A DNA stretch of 64,000 nt. It comes from Tubulanus polymorphus. Lineage: Eukaryota; Nemertea; Palaeonemertea; Tubulaniformes; Tubulanidae. The position numbers and the translations under genes were made by a program. The stretch lies in contig NC_134027.1 of the NCBI RefSeq assembly GCF_964204645.1, forward strand, positions 7,304,485-7,368,484, read 5' to 3'. Under the pieces are notes generated by a model. That model did no database searches. It was not told where the DNA came from and was given only the letters and a program-made list of their open reading frames with translations. Positions 21,401 through 30,039 of this stretch are shown in pieces. Within the stretch, counting starts at the first letter, position 1. Each line of letters begins with the position of its first letter.

Positions 21401-23523
21401 AAACTTACCTTATTGCCCAGAACATTTAACTGTAGATGATAGTTATTTAAGTGAATACCAGAAGAAAATAAAACCGAAAGATCATGTTTTTACAGAAAAA
21501 TTAATACTTACTCAAAATAATAAATACAATTACATTGTTCATTATAGAATGTTAAAATTTTATCTAAAACAAGGAATGAAATTAAAGAAAGTACATAGAT
21601 ATATTGAATTTAATCAATCGAAGTGGTAAGAAAAATATATAGATTTTAATACTCAACAGAGAACCATATCAAAAACAGATTTTGAAAAAGATTTCTTCAA
21701 ATTAATGAACAATAGTTTTTATGGTAAAACATGTGAAAATATTAGAAATAGAAATGATATTGAATTAGTAAATAATTCTGAAAGATTAAGACATTTACAA
21801 TCAAGTCCTAGACATTTAGGAAATAAAAGATTTGAAGATTATTTAACAGCAGTTAAATTAAAAAGAACGTCAATGAAATTTAATAAACCTATATTTATTG
21901 GTTCAACTGTTTTAGAAGTATCAAAATTATTAATGTATGATTTTTATTATAATGTTTTGCAACCACTTTTTGGGGAAAAGCATATTGAAATATTATATTT
22001 TGATTCTGTAACAGCTGACACCCCAATATTATTAAAATGTAATGATAAAATATTGATAAGAAGAATTTCAGAAATAATTCCAAAACAAAATGAATGTTAT
22101 ATTTCATATGGTGAAAAAGAATTAAAAAGAATAAATGGATTAATGGATGTTTGGACAAGAAATGGATGGAAAAAATTAAAGAATATTATTAGACATAAAA
22201 CAAATAAGAAAATCTATAGAGTTAGAACTAAATTAGGATTTGTAGATGTTACAGAAGATCATAGTTTAATTAAACGAAATGGTGATGAAATAAAACCAAC
22301 TGATATAAAAATTGGAGATGAATTATTACATAAAAGATTTTTCCAAAGAATGAATCATATGTCATTTGATGAAATTATTGATAATATTTATAACATAGAA
22401 CCCGAAACATTAGAAGAAAAAGAATATTTTATCAAAGGATTTTTCATGGGAGATGGTTCAGCAGGTGTGTATAATTATGTTTGGGGTAATAAATATTGTT
22501 GGTAATTATGCAATCAAGACTTAAAATTATTAGAAAGAATTAAGAAATTCTGTGAAGAAGTTTATTCACATTAAACATTCAAAATCATAGATGTTATGAA
22601 ATCATCAGCAGTTTATAGAATACTTGTAAATAATCCTAAAGATTTTGCTATAAAATATAATGATGAATTTTATATTCATGCAATAGTGAAAAGTAATACT
22701 TCAACTAAAGAAAAGATAGTACCAGATTATGTATTAAATGCAAAAAATAATTTAAGAAAGTGGTTCTTCATTGGATTCTATGCCGCAGATGGCACTAAAA
22801 AATTTACAAAGGATAAAAAGATAACCTTTGCACAGAAAGGAAAAGTTGCTATATCAGGATTAAATATATTATGCAGTTCATTAATATTTAATATGAATAT
22901 AGAATTAATTAAATCTAAACCAAATTGTTTTAATTTAAGGCATGTAGAAAAAGAATTAACAGAAGTTAAAGATTTATTTGAAATATATAACCCAACTGAC
23001 TATGTTTATGATTTATCAACAGATGATGGAACATTCAATTCTGGGTTCCCATTAATCCAAAAAAATACTGACAGTTACATACTAAAAATCAAGACAAATG
23101 ACATAACAAAAGACTTAAAAACATTAAAACATCATTTTGATTTTAGCAATTATCCCAAAGATCATGAACTATTTAACAATGATAATAAAAAGATTCCTGG
23201 TAAATTTAAAGATGAATTAGGGGGTGATGAAATGATTGAATTTGTTGGGATAAGAAGTAAAATGTATAGTTATAGAACAAAAGATCATGAAGCTAAAAAG
23301 TTAAAAGGAATAACAAAACATGTGGTTGATAAACATATAGAATTTCAAGATTATATAAAGTGTTTATAAAACTCAATTGTAATGAAACATAAAATGAATT
23401 GTTTAAGATCAGAAAATCACGAGATGTACATTAATGAAGTTGAAAAAATTAGTTTAGAATCCATTTGATGATAAAAGGCATATTTTAGATGATGGTATAA
23501 AAACATTACCTTATGGCCATTAA
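18495..23523 (+). pseudogene. PolB: Protein-primed family B DNA polymerase with intein (eight in-frame stops, one frameshift)
   Basis: Replicates the element from protein-primed ends. One frame runs about 4.9 kb. N-terminal C2H2-like fingers (CPYCKKYINKSNKSHH; CEVCNEFIVKRNYKRH) are followed by the exonuclease domain: VIYGDFES (Exo I), an inserted zinc/HNH-like module (CCYCEKRF...DHNHLNSKYRGAAHEDCN), FHNLSGYDTHL (Exo II) and YLKSDVMILAD (Exo III). Polymerase motifs A (DANNLYGWAM) and B (KLMNNSFYGKTCEN) follow. Motif C is split by the intein between YFD and TDS. The C-terminus ends DDGIKTLPYGH at 23520 after a frameshift near 23460. In-frame stops lie at 18807, 19140 (TAG), 19161, 20589, 21627, 22503, 22572 and 23367; the other seven are TAA. 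As read with the standard code it is dead. It converges on the 92-residue minus-strand gene. Confidence 0.9.
22005..23066 (+). other. Intein with LAGLIDADG homing endonuclease inside PolB motif C
   Basis: A 354-codon insertion lies exactly between YFD and TDS of the polymerase active-site motif, the site called Pol-c in family B polymerases. The first residue is Ser (SVTADTPIL, splicing block A). VTEDHSLIKRNGDEIKP is block B with the TxxH histidine. Two dodecapeptide-type helices, FIKGFFMGDGSAG and WFFIGFYAADGTK, mark a two-motif LAGLIDADG endonuclease. VYDLSTDDGTFNSGF and a final Asn before Thr+1 are the C-terminal splicing blocks. Splicing residues Ser1, His, Asn and Thr+1 are all visible. 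TAA codons at 22503 and 22572 interrupt the endonuclease part, so the copy would not be translated through by standard decoding. Confidence 0.9.
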
Positions 23524-23798
23524 AACATAAAATCAATATCATCATACTCGAAATCACTATTGGCTTCTTCATTTTCATTTAATTGTTCTTGTATAATTTG
23601 TTTAGGTTCTTCCATTTCATTTTTCTCATTTAAATAAAGTTCTATCTTGTACCACATTTCATCTCGCTCTCTTTGTTTCTTTTTGTTTGTTAATTCGTCA
23701 AATGGAATTATGATATCGATGTTTAAATAATTTACAATCTTATTTAAAAAGAATTCATAATTTATTGAATCTGTTATTCTATTTTCCAAATGATACAT
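23520..23798 (-). CDS. Small acidic Polinton protein, unknown
   Basis: 92 residues, open, no recognised domain. The C-terminal third is very acidic (NENEEANSDFEYDDIDFMF) and there is a basic patch TNKKKQRERDEM in the middle. It lies downstream of the zinc-finger gene on the same strand and converges on the polymerase, whose stop overlaps its end. It may be expressed with the upstream gene. Function unknown. Confidence 0.55.
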   Translation of the reverse strand: MYHLENRITDSINYEFFLNKIVNYLNIDIIIPFDELTNKKKQRERDEMWYKIELYLNEKNEMEEPKQIIQEQLNENEEANSDFEYDDIDFMF

Positions 23799-23847
23799 TA
23801 ATATTTGTTAAAATATTTTTTTTTTATATTTTCCATATCTTCTTCTG

Positions 23848-24849
23848 TTAATTTGATTTTTCATAATAATCGTTAAATAATAAATATAAATACATTTTCT
23901 TTTGTTTTGTGTTAAATTTTGACGGAATAATTGTTTTTATAATATCTTTTTTAGTTATTTCACCATTTTTATTTTCTATTATTTTCATTTTTTCAAGCCA
24001 TTGCATATATTCTGGTGTATGATCTTCTATAGAAAATATTTTAAAAATTTCATCTAGATAATTTAATTTTGGATCTATGAGAAAATTTCTAGTTTTTTCT
24101 TCACCCCATAAATTCTTTTGCCATCCACAATCAACACAAAATAACACAGTACCTTCTTGTCTTAAGGTCGCGTAATTACATTGTGGACATTTTCGTTTAT
24201 AATTTATTGGTAATAGATCTTCATTAAGCTCTTGGTATTTTCTTACGTTTTCTTTATGTTTTATTGTTCTATTATGTAGATTTGAATTATTTGTTGTAAT
24301 AATCAATTTACAATATTTACAATAATATGTTTTTCTTGTTAATTCATTATATTGTTTTTCTAACTTTTCAACTGTTTCTTTATTATCTTGTAACGTTTTC
24401 TCATATTTTATTTTTTCTGATAAACTATTTTTTCTTTCATTGAATTCAGTTTCAAATTTATTAGAAATTTTATCTATATGTACTTTACGAAATTGATGAT
24501 TCTCCCAATCTTCTATATTTTCAGGGCTATATTTTACTCGACAAGGCTCGCAGAAATGATCTTTTATATTATCCTTGTCATAGAATAAGAAAGGTCTTTT
24601 CCAAATAATTTCAGGTTCAACTTCAACAGAATTACTATTACTTTCATTACTATCAACATTAGCCGTTGCGCCATTAATTTTACACTTCTCTGAATGTTTT
24701 TTAACATAATTTCTTGAGAATAATTTATTACATTTTGGACAGTTTAGTTTAGGGGGTTTATAATTTTCATCATGTTTTTTCATATGTCGAGCCATATTAC
24801 TTTTTCTTAGAAATTCACCACAAATTTCGCATGGTATCTTCTCATCCAT
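23848..24849 (-). CDS. Zinc-finger / zinc-ribbon Polinton protein (putative DNA-binding or transcription factor)
   Basis: 333 residues, intact. N-terminal fingers: CEICGEFLRKSNMARHMKKH (C2H2) and CPKCNKLFSRNYVKKHSEKC. A middle region has CEPCRVKYSPENIEDWENHQ and CKYCKLIITTNNSNLHNR with a coiled-coil stretch between them (about residues 130-175). A C-terminal four-cysteine ribbon (CPQCNY...FCVDCGW, about residues 220-243) precedes a helical tail rich in Tyr/Lys. The ribbon-plus-helical-tail layout recalls poxvirus-type late transcription factors, but I cannot show homology. It is divergently arranged with the penton gene and preceded on its own strand by CCTTAATAAATG, the element's start box. 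DNA binding is inferred. Confidence 0.7.
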   Translation of the reverse strand: MDEKIPCEICGEFLRKSNMARHMKKHDENYKPPKLNCPKCNKLFSRNYVKKHSEKCKINGATANVDSNESNSNSVEVEPEIIWKRPFLFYDKDNIKDHFCEPCRVKYSPENIEDWENHQFRKVHIDKISNKFETEFNERKNSLSEKIKYEKTLQDNKETVEKLEKQYNELTRKTYYCKYCKLIITTNNSNLHNRTIKHKENVRKYQELNEDLLPINYKRKCPQCNYATLRQEGTVLFCVDCGWQKNLWGEEKTRNFLIDPKLNYLDEIFKIFSIEDHTPEYMQWLEKMKIIENKNGEITKKDIIKTIIPSKFNTKQKKMYLYLLFNDYYEKSN

Positions 24850-24917
24850 TTATTAAGGAAAAATTTTATTAAAATTAATTTTTAGTGATGAGCGGTAATT
24901 TTTTTATGTTATAAATA

Positions 24918-25674
24918 ATGGTAAATTAAAAGAATACAGAATATTTGTTGATTCTAGAAAACTTACAAATTATAAATCACATAATTTAATAGTTCAATTA
25001 GATAGAGAATTTAAGAATTGTATTGATTTAAAATTAGTAAATATAAGTTTATGTAACTCATTTTACAATGTATCGGATAAAAGTAGAACATTTAATTTTT
25101 TCAATCTTTTACAAAAAAAGGAATAAATGGTTTTTTATATATTTAAAACCAGGATTATATAATTTAGATACATTAGCACAAGAAATTAATAGAAAAGCTC
25201 GAGCTAAATTAGGAAGTGATTCCGGATTTAGTATTAGAATTTTAAAAAGTGATAGTTCTAATAAAATAAAGATTAGGTTAGCTAATGACGAACAATTTAA
25301 ATTTACAGTAAGAAAACCTTTAGGTAAACTGTTAGGAAATAAACCCAGATATTGTTACAGCATACCCAGAAGGTAGATCAAACTTAATACCTTTCACACA
25401 TTTTTATATTTATTGCAATTTAATTGACCCAACAAAAACATTTGAAGCAACTAAAGATACCATTTGTAATTCTAGTATATTAAATATTTTACCATTAAAA
25501 AATGTTAAACAATTTGGAACGCAAATAAATTATAATTTAACTGAATGTGATTTTAAACCTTGTATTCCACATTTCAATAATTTTAAATTAGAAATAAGAA
25601 ATCATAATGGTTATTTAATTGATTTGAATAACTTTCCTGTAATTTATGAATTAGTTATAAGATGTAGAGAGTAA
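24918..25674 (+). pseudogene. Penton-like minor capsid protein (three indels)
   Basis: The opening YRIFVDSRKLTN...NLIVQLDREFKN, then LKLVNISLCNSFYNV, is typical of the minor capsid/penton proteins of Polintons, virophages and large DNA viruses, which start with a 'DSR' strand and form a single jelly roll at vertices. The middle continues in another frame (LKPGLYNLDTLAQEINRKAR; IRLANDEQFKF), and the C-terminal part in a third (FTHFYIYCNLIDPTKTF; FKLEIRNHNGYLIDLNNFPV; YELVIRCRE then stop). Breaks lie at the very start, near 25115-25130 and near 25345. The ATG sits in the usual TTATAAATAATG context, slightly altered. Family assignment is from pattern, not a search. Confidence 0.65.
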
Positions 25675-25693
25675 TTTTTTCACTATATAAATG
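25672..25693 (+). promoter_or_regulatory. Late-promoter-like start box (penton to next gene)
   Basis: TAATTTTTTCACTATATAAATG: T-tract, short spacer, then TATATAAATG with the ATG as start codon. The penton stop codon TAA is its first three bases. Confidence 0.55.
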
Positions 25694-26044
25694 AATATAA
25701 CTGTTGGACCGAGTATATGTTTTGGGTTCGATTTTAAACGTGAGAAAGAAATGAAATTTAACATTAATGATGTAATTACACATGTCAAAAATATTGCATT
25801 TTCTAATGAAACAACATTTGAGTATGAAACAACAATAGATAAAGAAACTTTAAATGTAGAAAAGATTACTAATTTGATTAGAGAATCTTTAAGATTTTAT
25901 GAATTAGATGAAGATTTTATCATCGATGATATTAAAAAAATAATAATTGAAATATATACAAATGAAACTAGTAATGAAATAAATGTTGAAATAATCATCA
26001 CTAAGATAACCAAATATTTTAAAGATGTTAATTTTTTTGATTAA
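25691..26044 (+). CDS. Polinton protein, 117 residues, unknown
   Basis: Intact small frame starting in the TATATAAATG box. It is largely alternating helical and strand-like with many Glu/Ile/Asn residues (NLIRESLRFYELDEDFIIDD; NEINVEIIITKITKYF). No cysteines in motif spacing, signal peptide or membrane segment is seen. The stop is followed after a single base pair step by the start box of the next gene (TTAATAAATG), so the two are packed head to tail in the virion-gene block. Function unknown. Confidence 0.65.
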   Translation: MNITVGPSICFGFDFKREKEMKFNINDVITHVKNIAFSNETTFEYETTIDKETLNVEKITNLIRESLRFYELDEDFIIDDIKKIIIEIYTNETSNEINVEIIITKITKYFKDVNFFD

Positions 26045-26047
26045 TAA

Positions 26048-26269
26048 ATGAGTGATAATAAGTGGATAATAACTGGATTATATAATGGAGCATTACTATC
26101 AGTTGGAACTGTTGGTTATTCAATGGTATTAAAAAAGGTATTCAAAATGGGAAGTGTTAATGCTGATAGATTTGATATCAATGATATTTTAAAATTAACA
26201 TTAGCAGTTACTTTATCTAATTTAACTATTGATTATTTAGAAAAACAAAAATATATTCCTCCCATATAA
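26048..26269 (+). CDS. Small two-helix membrane protein conserved in Polintons
   Basis: 73 residues. A hydrophobic segment near residues 8-28 (LYNGALLSVGTVGYSMVLKK) and a second near 46-60 (ILKLTLAVTLSNLTIDYL) are separated by a basic loop, and the tail is KQKYIPPI. The GTVGYSM...KLTLAV...KYIPP layout resembles small membrane proteins that recur next to the capsid genes of animal Polintons and adintoviruses, from memory of such elements and not from a search. Probably a virion membrane or entry-accessory component; function unproven. Confidence 0.6.
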   Translation: MSDNKWIITGLYNGALLSVGTVGYSMVLKKVFKMGSVNADRFDINDILKLTLAVTLSNLTIDYLEKQKYIPPI

Positions 26270-26293
26270 ATGCGTAATTATTTTACTAAATAA

Positions 26294-26716
26294 ATGGCTT
26301 CTGCAATTATAACTGTCATAGGATCAGCAATTGTTAACGCTTTAGCATTTACTGCTGGCGGTTATTTATTTAAGCATATTGATAAAAATAGTTCATTAGG
26401 AGAACAAAGAAGACATAACTTAGCATTAGAGAAATACAATAAAGCAGCAGAAGAATACAGAGAAAAACGACAAAACTATATGGATTATATTAACAAGGAA
26501 TTATATGATCAGAAGATTTCACATAGAGATTTTCAATCAGTTGATGATGCAATGAGTTTATATAACGCAGTAACCAATAAAGAAAAATTACATCTATACA
26601 AACCTAAATTATCAGATTATTATACCCCAAGTAAAGAACAACAGAAATATGAAATAATATGGATTTTAGGTGGAACTGTTATTGTTATATTTGTAGCATA
26701 TAAATTTACTAATTAG
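26294..26716 (+). CDS. Polinton membrane-anchored protein, 140 residues
   Basis: An N-terminal hydrophobic segment (residues about 3-25, ITVIGSAIVNALAFTAGGYL), a charged helical middle (HNLALEKYNKAAEEYREK), a conserved-looking KLSDYYTPS motif near residue 107, and a C-terminal membrane segment (IIWILGGTVIVIFVAYKF). The two-membrane-segment layout with LSDYY(T/H)PS is one I associate with small proteins in the Polinton virion block. It is preceded by TTTTACTAAATAAATG. Function unknown; a structural or membrane role is inferred. Confidence 0.6.
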   Translation: MASAIITVIGSAIVNALAFTAGGYLFKHIDKNSSLGEQRRHNLALEKYNKAAEEYREKRQNYMDYINKELYDQKISHRDFQSVDDAMSLYNAVTNKEKLHLYKPKLSDYYTPSKEQQKYEIIWILGGTVIVIFVAYKFTN

Positions 26717-26735
26717 TAATTTTTTTTCTAAATAA

Positions 26736-27137
26736 ATGGAAGATAAAGTTGATAGCATTGATATTATTCCTCATGATATAAATAAAACTAAATTAAAAAT
26801 ATATTTAGAAAAACAAATATTAGAATTTGAAAGTGACTTAAAGACAAAAAAGAAAAATTATTTAAAAAGTAAAATTATATATTATCTTATTATTAGTGGT
26901 TCGGTTACAATTAGTTCTGTAATAACATTTCTAGCAATATTCAGTCCATTAACACCTTTAGCTATTTCAATTGGTGTATTAGGATTAAGTTCAAGTGTTT
27001 TAACTGGTATAAGTTCAAAATTAAATATAAAAAGTAATAAAGAAAAAATTAAAACTAATATAAAAGAAATTAATAAATTAAAGAATACACTAGATTATAT
27101 AATAAGTTTAAATGGTCATATAACAGTTGAAGAATAA
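26736..27137 (+). CDS. Polinton coiled-coil/membrane protein, 133 residues
   Basis: A Lys-rich helical N-terminus, two closely spaced hydrophobic segments (YYLIISGSVTISSVITFLAI and PLTPLAISIGVLGLSSSVLT, about residues 48-88), then a Lys/Asn-rich helical tail. It is a hairpin membrane protein. It starts in TTTTTTTTCTAAATAAATG. No homologue is recognised; the position in the virion block suggests a membrane or capsid accessory protein. Confidence 0.55.
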   Translation: MEDKVDSIDIIPHDINKTKLKIYLEKQILEFESDLKTKKKNYLKSKIIYYLIISGSVTISSVITFLAIFSPLTPLAISIGVLGLSSSVLTGISSKLNIKSNKEKIKTNIKEINKLKNTLDYIISLNGHITVEE

Positions 27138-27186
27138 GATAAATTATTAAAAGAATTAATAAATTATCAATTTTTTAATTATATAA

Positions 27187-28572
27187 ATGGTAGATAGTTT
27201 TCCAAAAGCTTTCCAATATAATAAATCAATTAAATATAATATTCCAGCAATAGATTTTAATAAAGATATTACATATAGAAATGAAGTTTTAGATTCATTA
27301 ACTAATTTAGAAATTTATGTTACTGAAACTAATAATTTTAATTCAAAGATGGAAAATATATTTCATGTATATTTAATTAATTTTAAAAAATTGAAAGATG
27401 AAAAACAATGGTTATTAAAATCTAATATGAAGTATTGGCAGAACCAATTAAATTTTGCTGTTTATTGTGCAACAACAGGATGTGGAATTAGTTGGAATGA
27501 TCATTTGAATAATTCTAAATATAAATTAATTCAAAGTTTATTTAGATTTCATACATACTTTCAAATCAGAATAATATTAAATGAATTAGAGTGCGCTTTA
27601 CCAGGATCTAGGTATTTTAAAGAATTAGATAATAATATTAATTTAACAAAGTTTTATAAAATTTGTAATGAATTTAATATAGATATGAATAATTTTGATT
27701 TTAGAACAAAAATTGGAACAATAAGATCACTTCCTTGCCCTAAAAAGATTGCAGAATATTGTGCACTTCCCATACCATCTAATAGTTTGTATAATATCTA
27801 TAGTAATAAATTAGGTTATGGTAAAATAGAAACTAAGGATTTAGAAACATTAAATTTCAATAAATTACCGACATTTTATGATAATTTAAAACAAGAAAAC
27901 AATAATGGTTGGGTTTATTTCATTTTAGAAAATAATGAAGGTTTTACAAAATCAGGTATACAAAGAATAAATCAATCTATTAGAACTTATTTGATATGTA
28001 TTTAGGTGCGCAAGTTGAAACAAGATCCCCAATAATTGGAAATTTAAATACATCATTTGATACACAGAAACAATTCAAAGTATTATTTGAAGATTCTATT
28101 CATAATGATAAAAATAGATCGATTCCAGAAAACATTGTAAGATATCAAAATTATTTAGATAAATCTCATGTAAGACTAAATTATTGTATAGGCCCTAATC
28201 TATTAATTATTTCTAATGATTTAGTACTAAAGATGGGAAACATAATTGGTTACAATAATCTAATTAAAACCGCAACAATAAATAATTCATTTGGATTAAA
28301 TGATATAAATAAAAAGATTATTACCGCTCCAAAATTAATGGAAGGTGAAAAAAATAAAAAACATTCAATCAACAGAAACTAAAACTAAAAATATTAAATT
28401 GCATAATGATTCTAAAATAAAAGATTACAATACATCAGAAAATATAAAAACTGATAATATTCAACATGATATAATTAAAACTGATAATGATAATAAATTC
28501 CATGAAAATACTAAATTAGCTTTAACTTGTACAGGAATTGTTATAGGAGGAATATTATATTTTAAATTCTAA
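27187..28572 (+). pseudogene. Conserved Polinton virion-block protein (two frameshifts)
   Basis: Three frame segments follow one another: 27187 to about 28000, about 27996 to 28345, and 28345 to 28572, where the frame returns to that of the first segment. They read as one protein of about 460 residues with two compensating-type breaks near 28000 and 28345. The first segment has the cysteine-rich LNFAVYCATTGCGISWNDHL and CPKKIAEYCALPIPSNSLYN motifs, a pattern I associate with a large protein of unknown role in Polintons. The last ends in a membrane anchor (LALTCTGIVIGGILYF). It could be two genes plus a small membrane protein, but spacing and missing start boxes argue for one. Confidence 0.55.
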
Positions 28573-28588
28573 TTTTTTTATTATATAA

Positions 28589-30019
28589 ATGGATGTAGAA
28601 GGTGGAGAAGATATTGGAATGGATCCTTTAGATGAACCTGGTATAACTGATGAACAACAACCTGATTTTAGTGAAACAAGTTTTAATGACGGTAATGAGT
28701 CAGGATATAATAATAATTTAAATATGCCTGATTATATTAGAAATGCAGAATCACAATTAAATCCTGAAAATTTAGACCCAGATTTAGTAAAACAAGATTT
28801 AGATAATCTAAACAAAATACCTAAATTAGAAGATTTAATTGAAAAATCTAAACTTAACATAAATGATGAAGACGTTGGACTTTTAGCAGATCAATTAAAA
28901 TTTTTAGATAATGGTAAATGTTATTATCGTTTGAAAGGTGATTATTATATTGATATCACTTATAAAAATAATAAAAATAAAATATCAGAATCAACTTTAG
29001 AAAAATTAAAACCAGATAGAATTAAAAGAATAAGTAATAGTAATGAAATAACTGATGTTACACAAAAAGAAATAGATGATAATATAGACGTATTTAAACA
29101 AAAAATTAATGAATTATTTGAAATAATCAAAAAGAAATCAGAAACAGAAACAACTTCTGAACAGAATATAACTTCCAAAACTAGTAAACTTAAATCAAAT
29201 AAAGTTTCAATTGAAAAACTTTTACCGAATGGATTAATTGATGCAACAGATCAACAATTAGAAGATTTAAATAATATATTTTCTGTTGAAGCAATTACAG
29301 AAATTAAAAGTATAAGGCTTGCATCTGATAAAATTGCGCATGATAAAAGTATAAGAGATTTTAAAATTAGAACTTTAGAAAAAGAATTAACTGATAAAAA
29401 TAAAGAAATAGAACAATTAAAATTAGATAGAGATAATAATGTTATTGAAGAAATTGAATTTAAAAAAAGAAATGCATATTTAGAAAAAGAAATTGATGAT
29501 TTAGAATATAACATAGAATTACAAAAAGAAGAAATTAAATTATTATTAAAATCATATGATTATAATATTAATAGATTAAAAGTTATTTTTAAAGATTTAT
29601 TGATAAAACCAAATTCTGAAATATCATTGAAAGATAGAATAAAGTTATTATTTAAATTAGAAGGAATAACAATTCTTTCAATTCTAACAGCTGTAACTAT
29701 GTTATTTACAACAATTGGTTTAGCAATATCAAATGCTTTAAAATCTACTCCTACTGCAAATAAACCGGATAAACCCCCAGGTAATAATTCTATACAAGAT
29801 AAAGTTAAAGATGGTTTAAAGAAATTAGCAAAATATTTATGGGAACTATCTAAAAAATCTGCTGCAGCTTTACCAAGAATTATTGCATCAATTGTTGGTT
29901 TTATATTGAAATCTGCTGGGAATATTCTTAACTTTGCCGCTGAACATATTATTTTATTTTTAATTACAGTTGTAAGTGCTATTATTTTTGGGTTAGTGAA
30001 TATGATTAAAAATAAATAA
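28589..30019 (+). CDS. Long coiled-coil membrane protein of Polinton, 476 residues
   Basis: Intact. An acidic N-terminus (residues 1-60), a charged middle, a strong coiled coil at about residues 225-340 (KELTDKNKEIEQLKLDRDN; KKRNAYLEKEIDDLEYNIEL), a hydrophobic segment near 370-390 (LSILTAVTMLFTTIGLAISN), a short proline linker (KPDKPPGN), an amphipathic stretch and a C-terminal membrane segment (LFLITVVSAIIFGLV). It starts in TTTTTTTATTATATAAATG. It could be a spike, fibre-like or membrane-shaping virion protein. No family is recognised, so function is open. Confidence 0.65.
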   Translation: MDVEGGEDIGMDPLDEPGITDEQQPDFSETSFNDGNESGYNNNLNMPDYIRNAESQLNPENLDPDLVKQDLDNLNKIPKLEDLIEKSKLNINDEDVGLLADQLKFLDNGKCYYRLKGDYYIDITYKNNKNKISESTLEKLKPDRIKRISNSNEITDVTQKEIDDNIDVFKQKINELFEIIKKKSETETTSEQNITSKTSKLKSNKVSIEKLLPNGLIDATDQQLEDLNNIFSVEAITEIKSIRLASDKIAHDKSIRDFKIRTLEKELTDKNKEIEQLKLDRDNNVIEEIEFKKRNAYLEKEIDDLEYNIELQKEEIKLLLKSYDYNINRLKVIFKDLLIKPNSEISLKDRIKLLFKLEGITILSILTAVTMLFTTIGLAISNALKSTPTANKPDKPPGNNSIQDKVKDGLKKLAKYLWELSKKSAAALPRIIASIVGFILKSAGNILNFAAEHIILFLITVVSAIIFGLVNMIKNK

Positions 30020-30039
30020 TTAATTTTTTTGTTAAATAA

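Noticed and set aside
18495-23523. Non-standard genetic code for the polymerase
   Set aside because: Other genes in the element end normally at TAA, another gene is broken by TGA, and indels occur nearby; decay is simpler, though a test is given in the findings.
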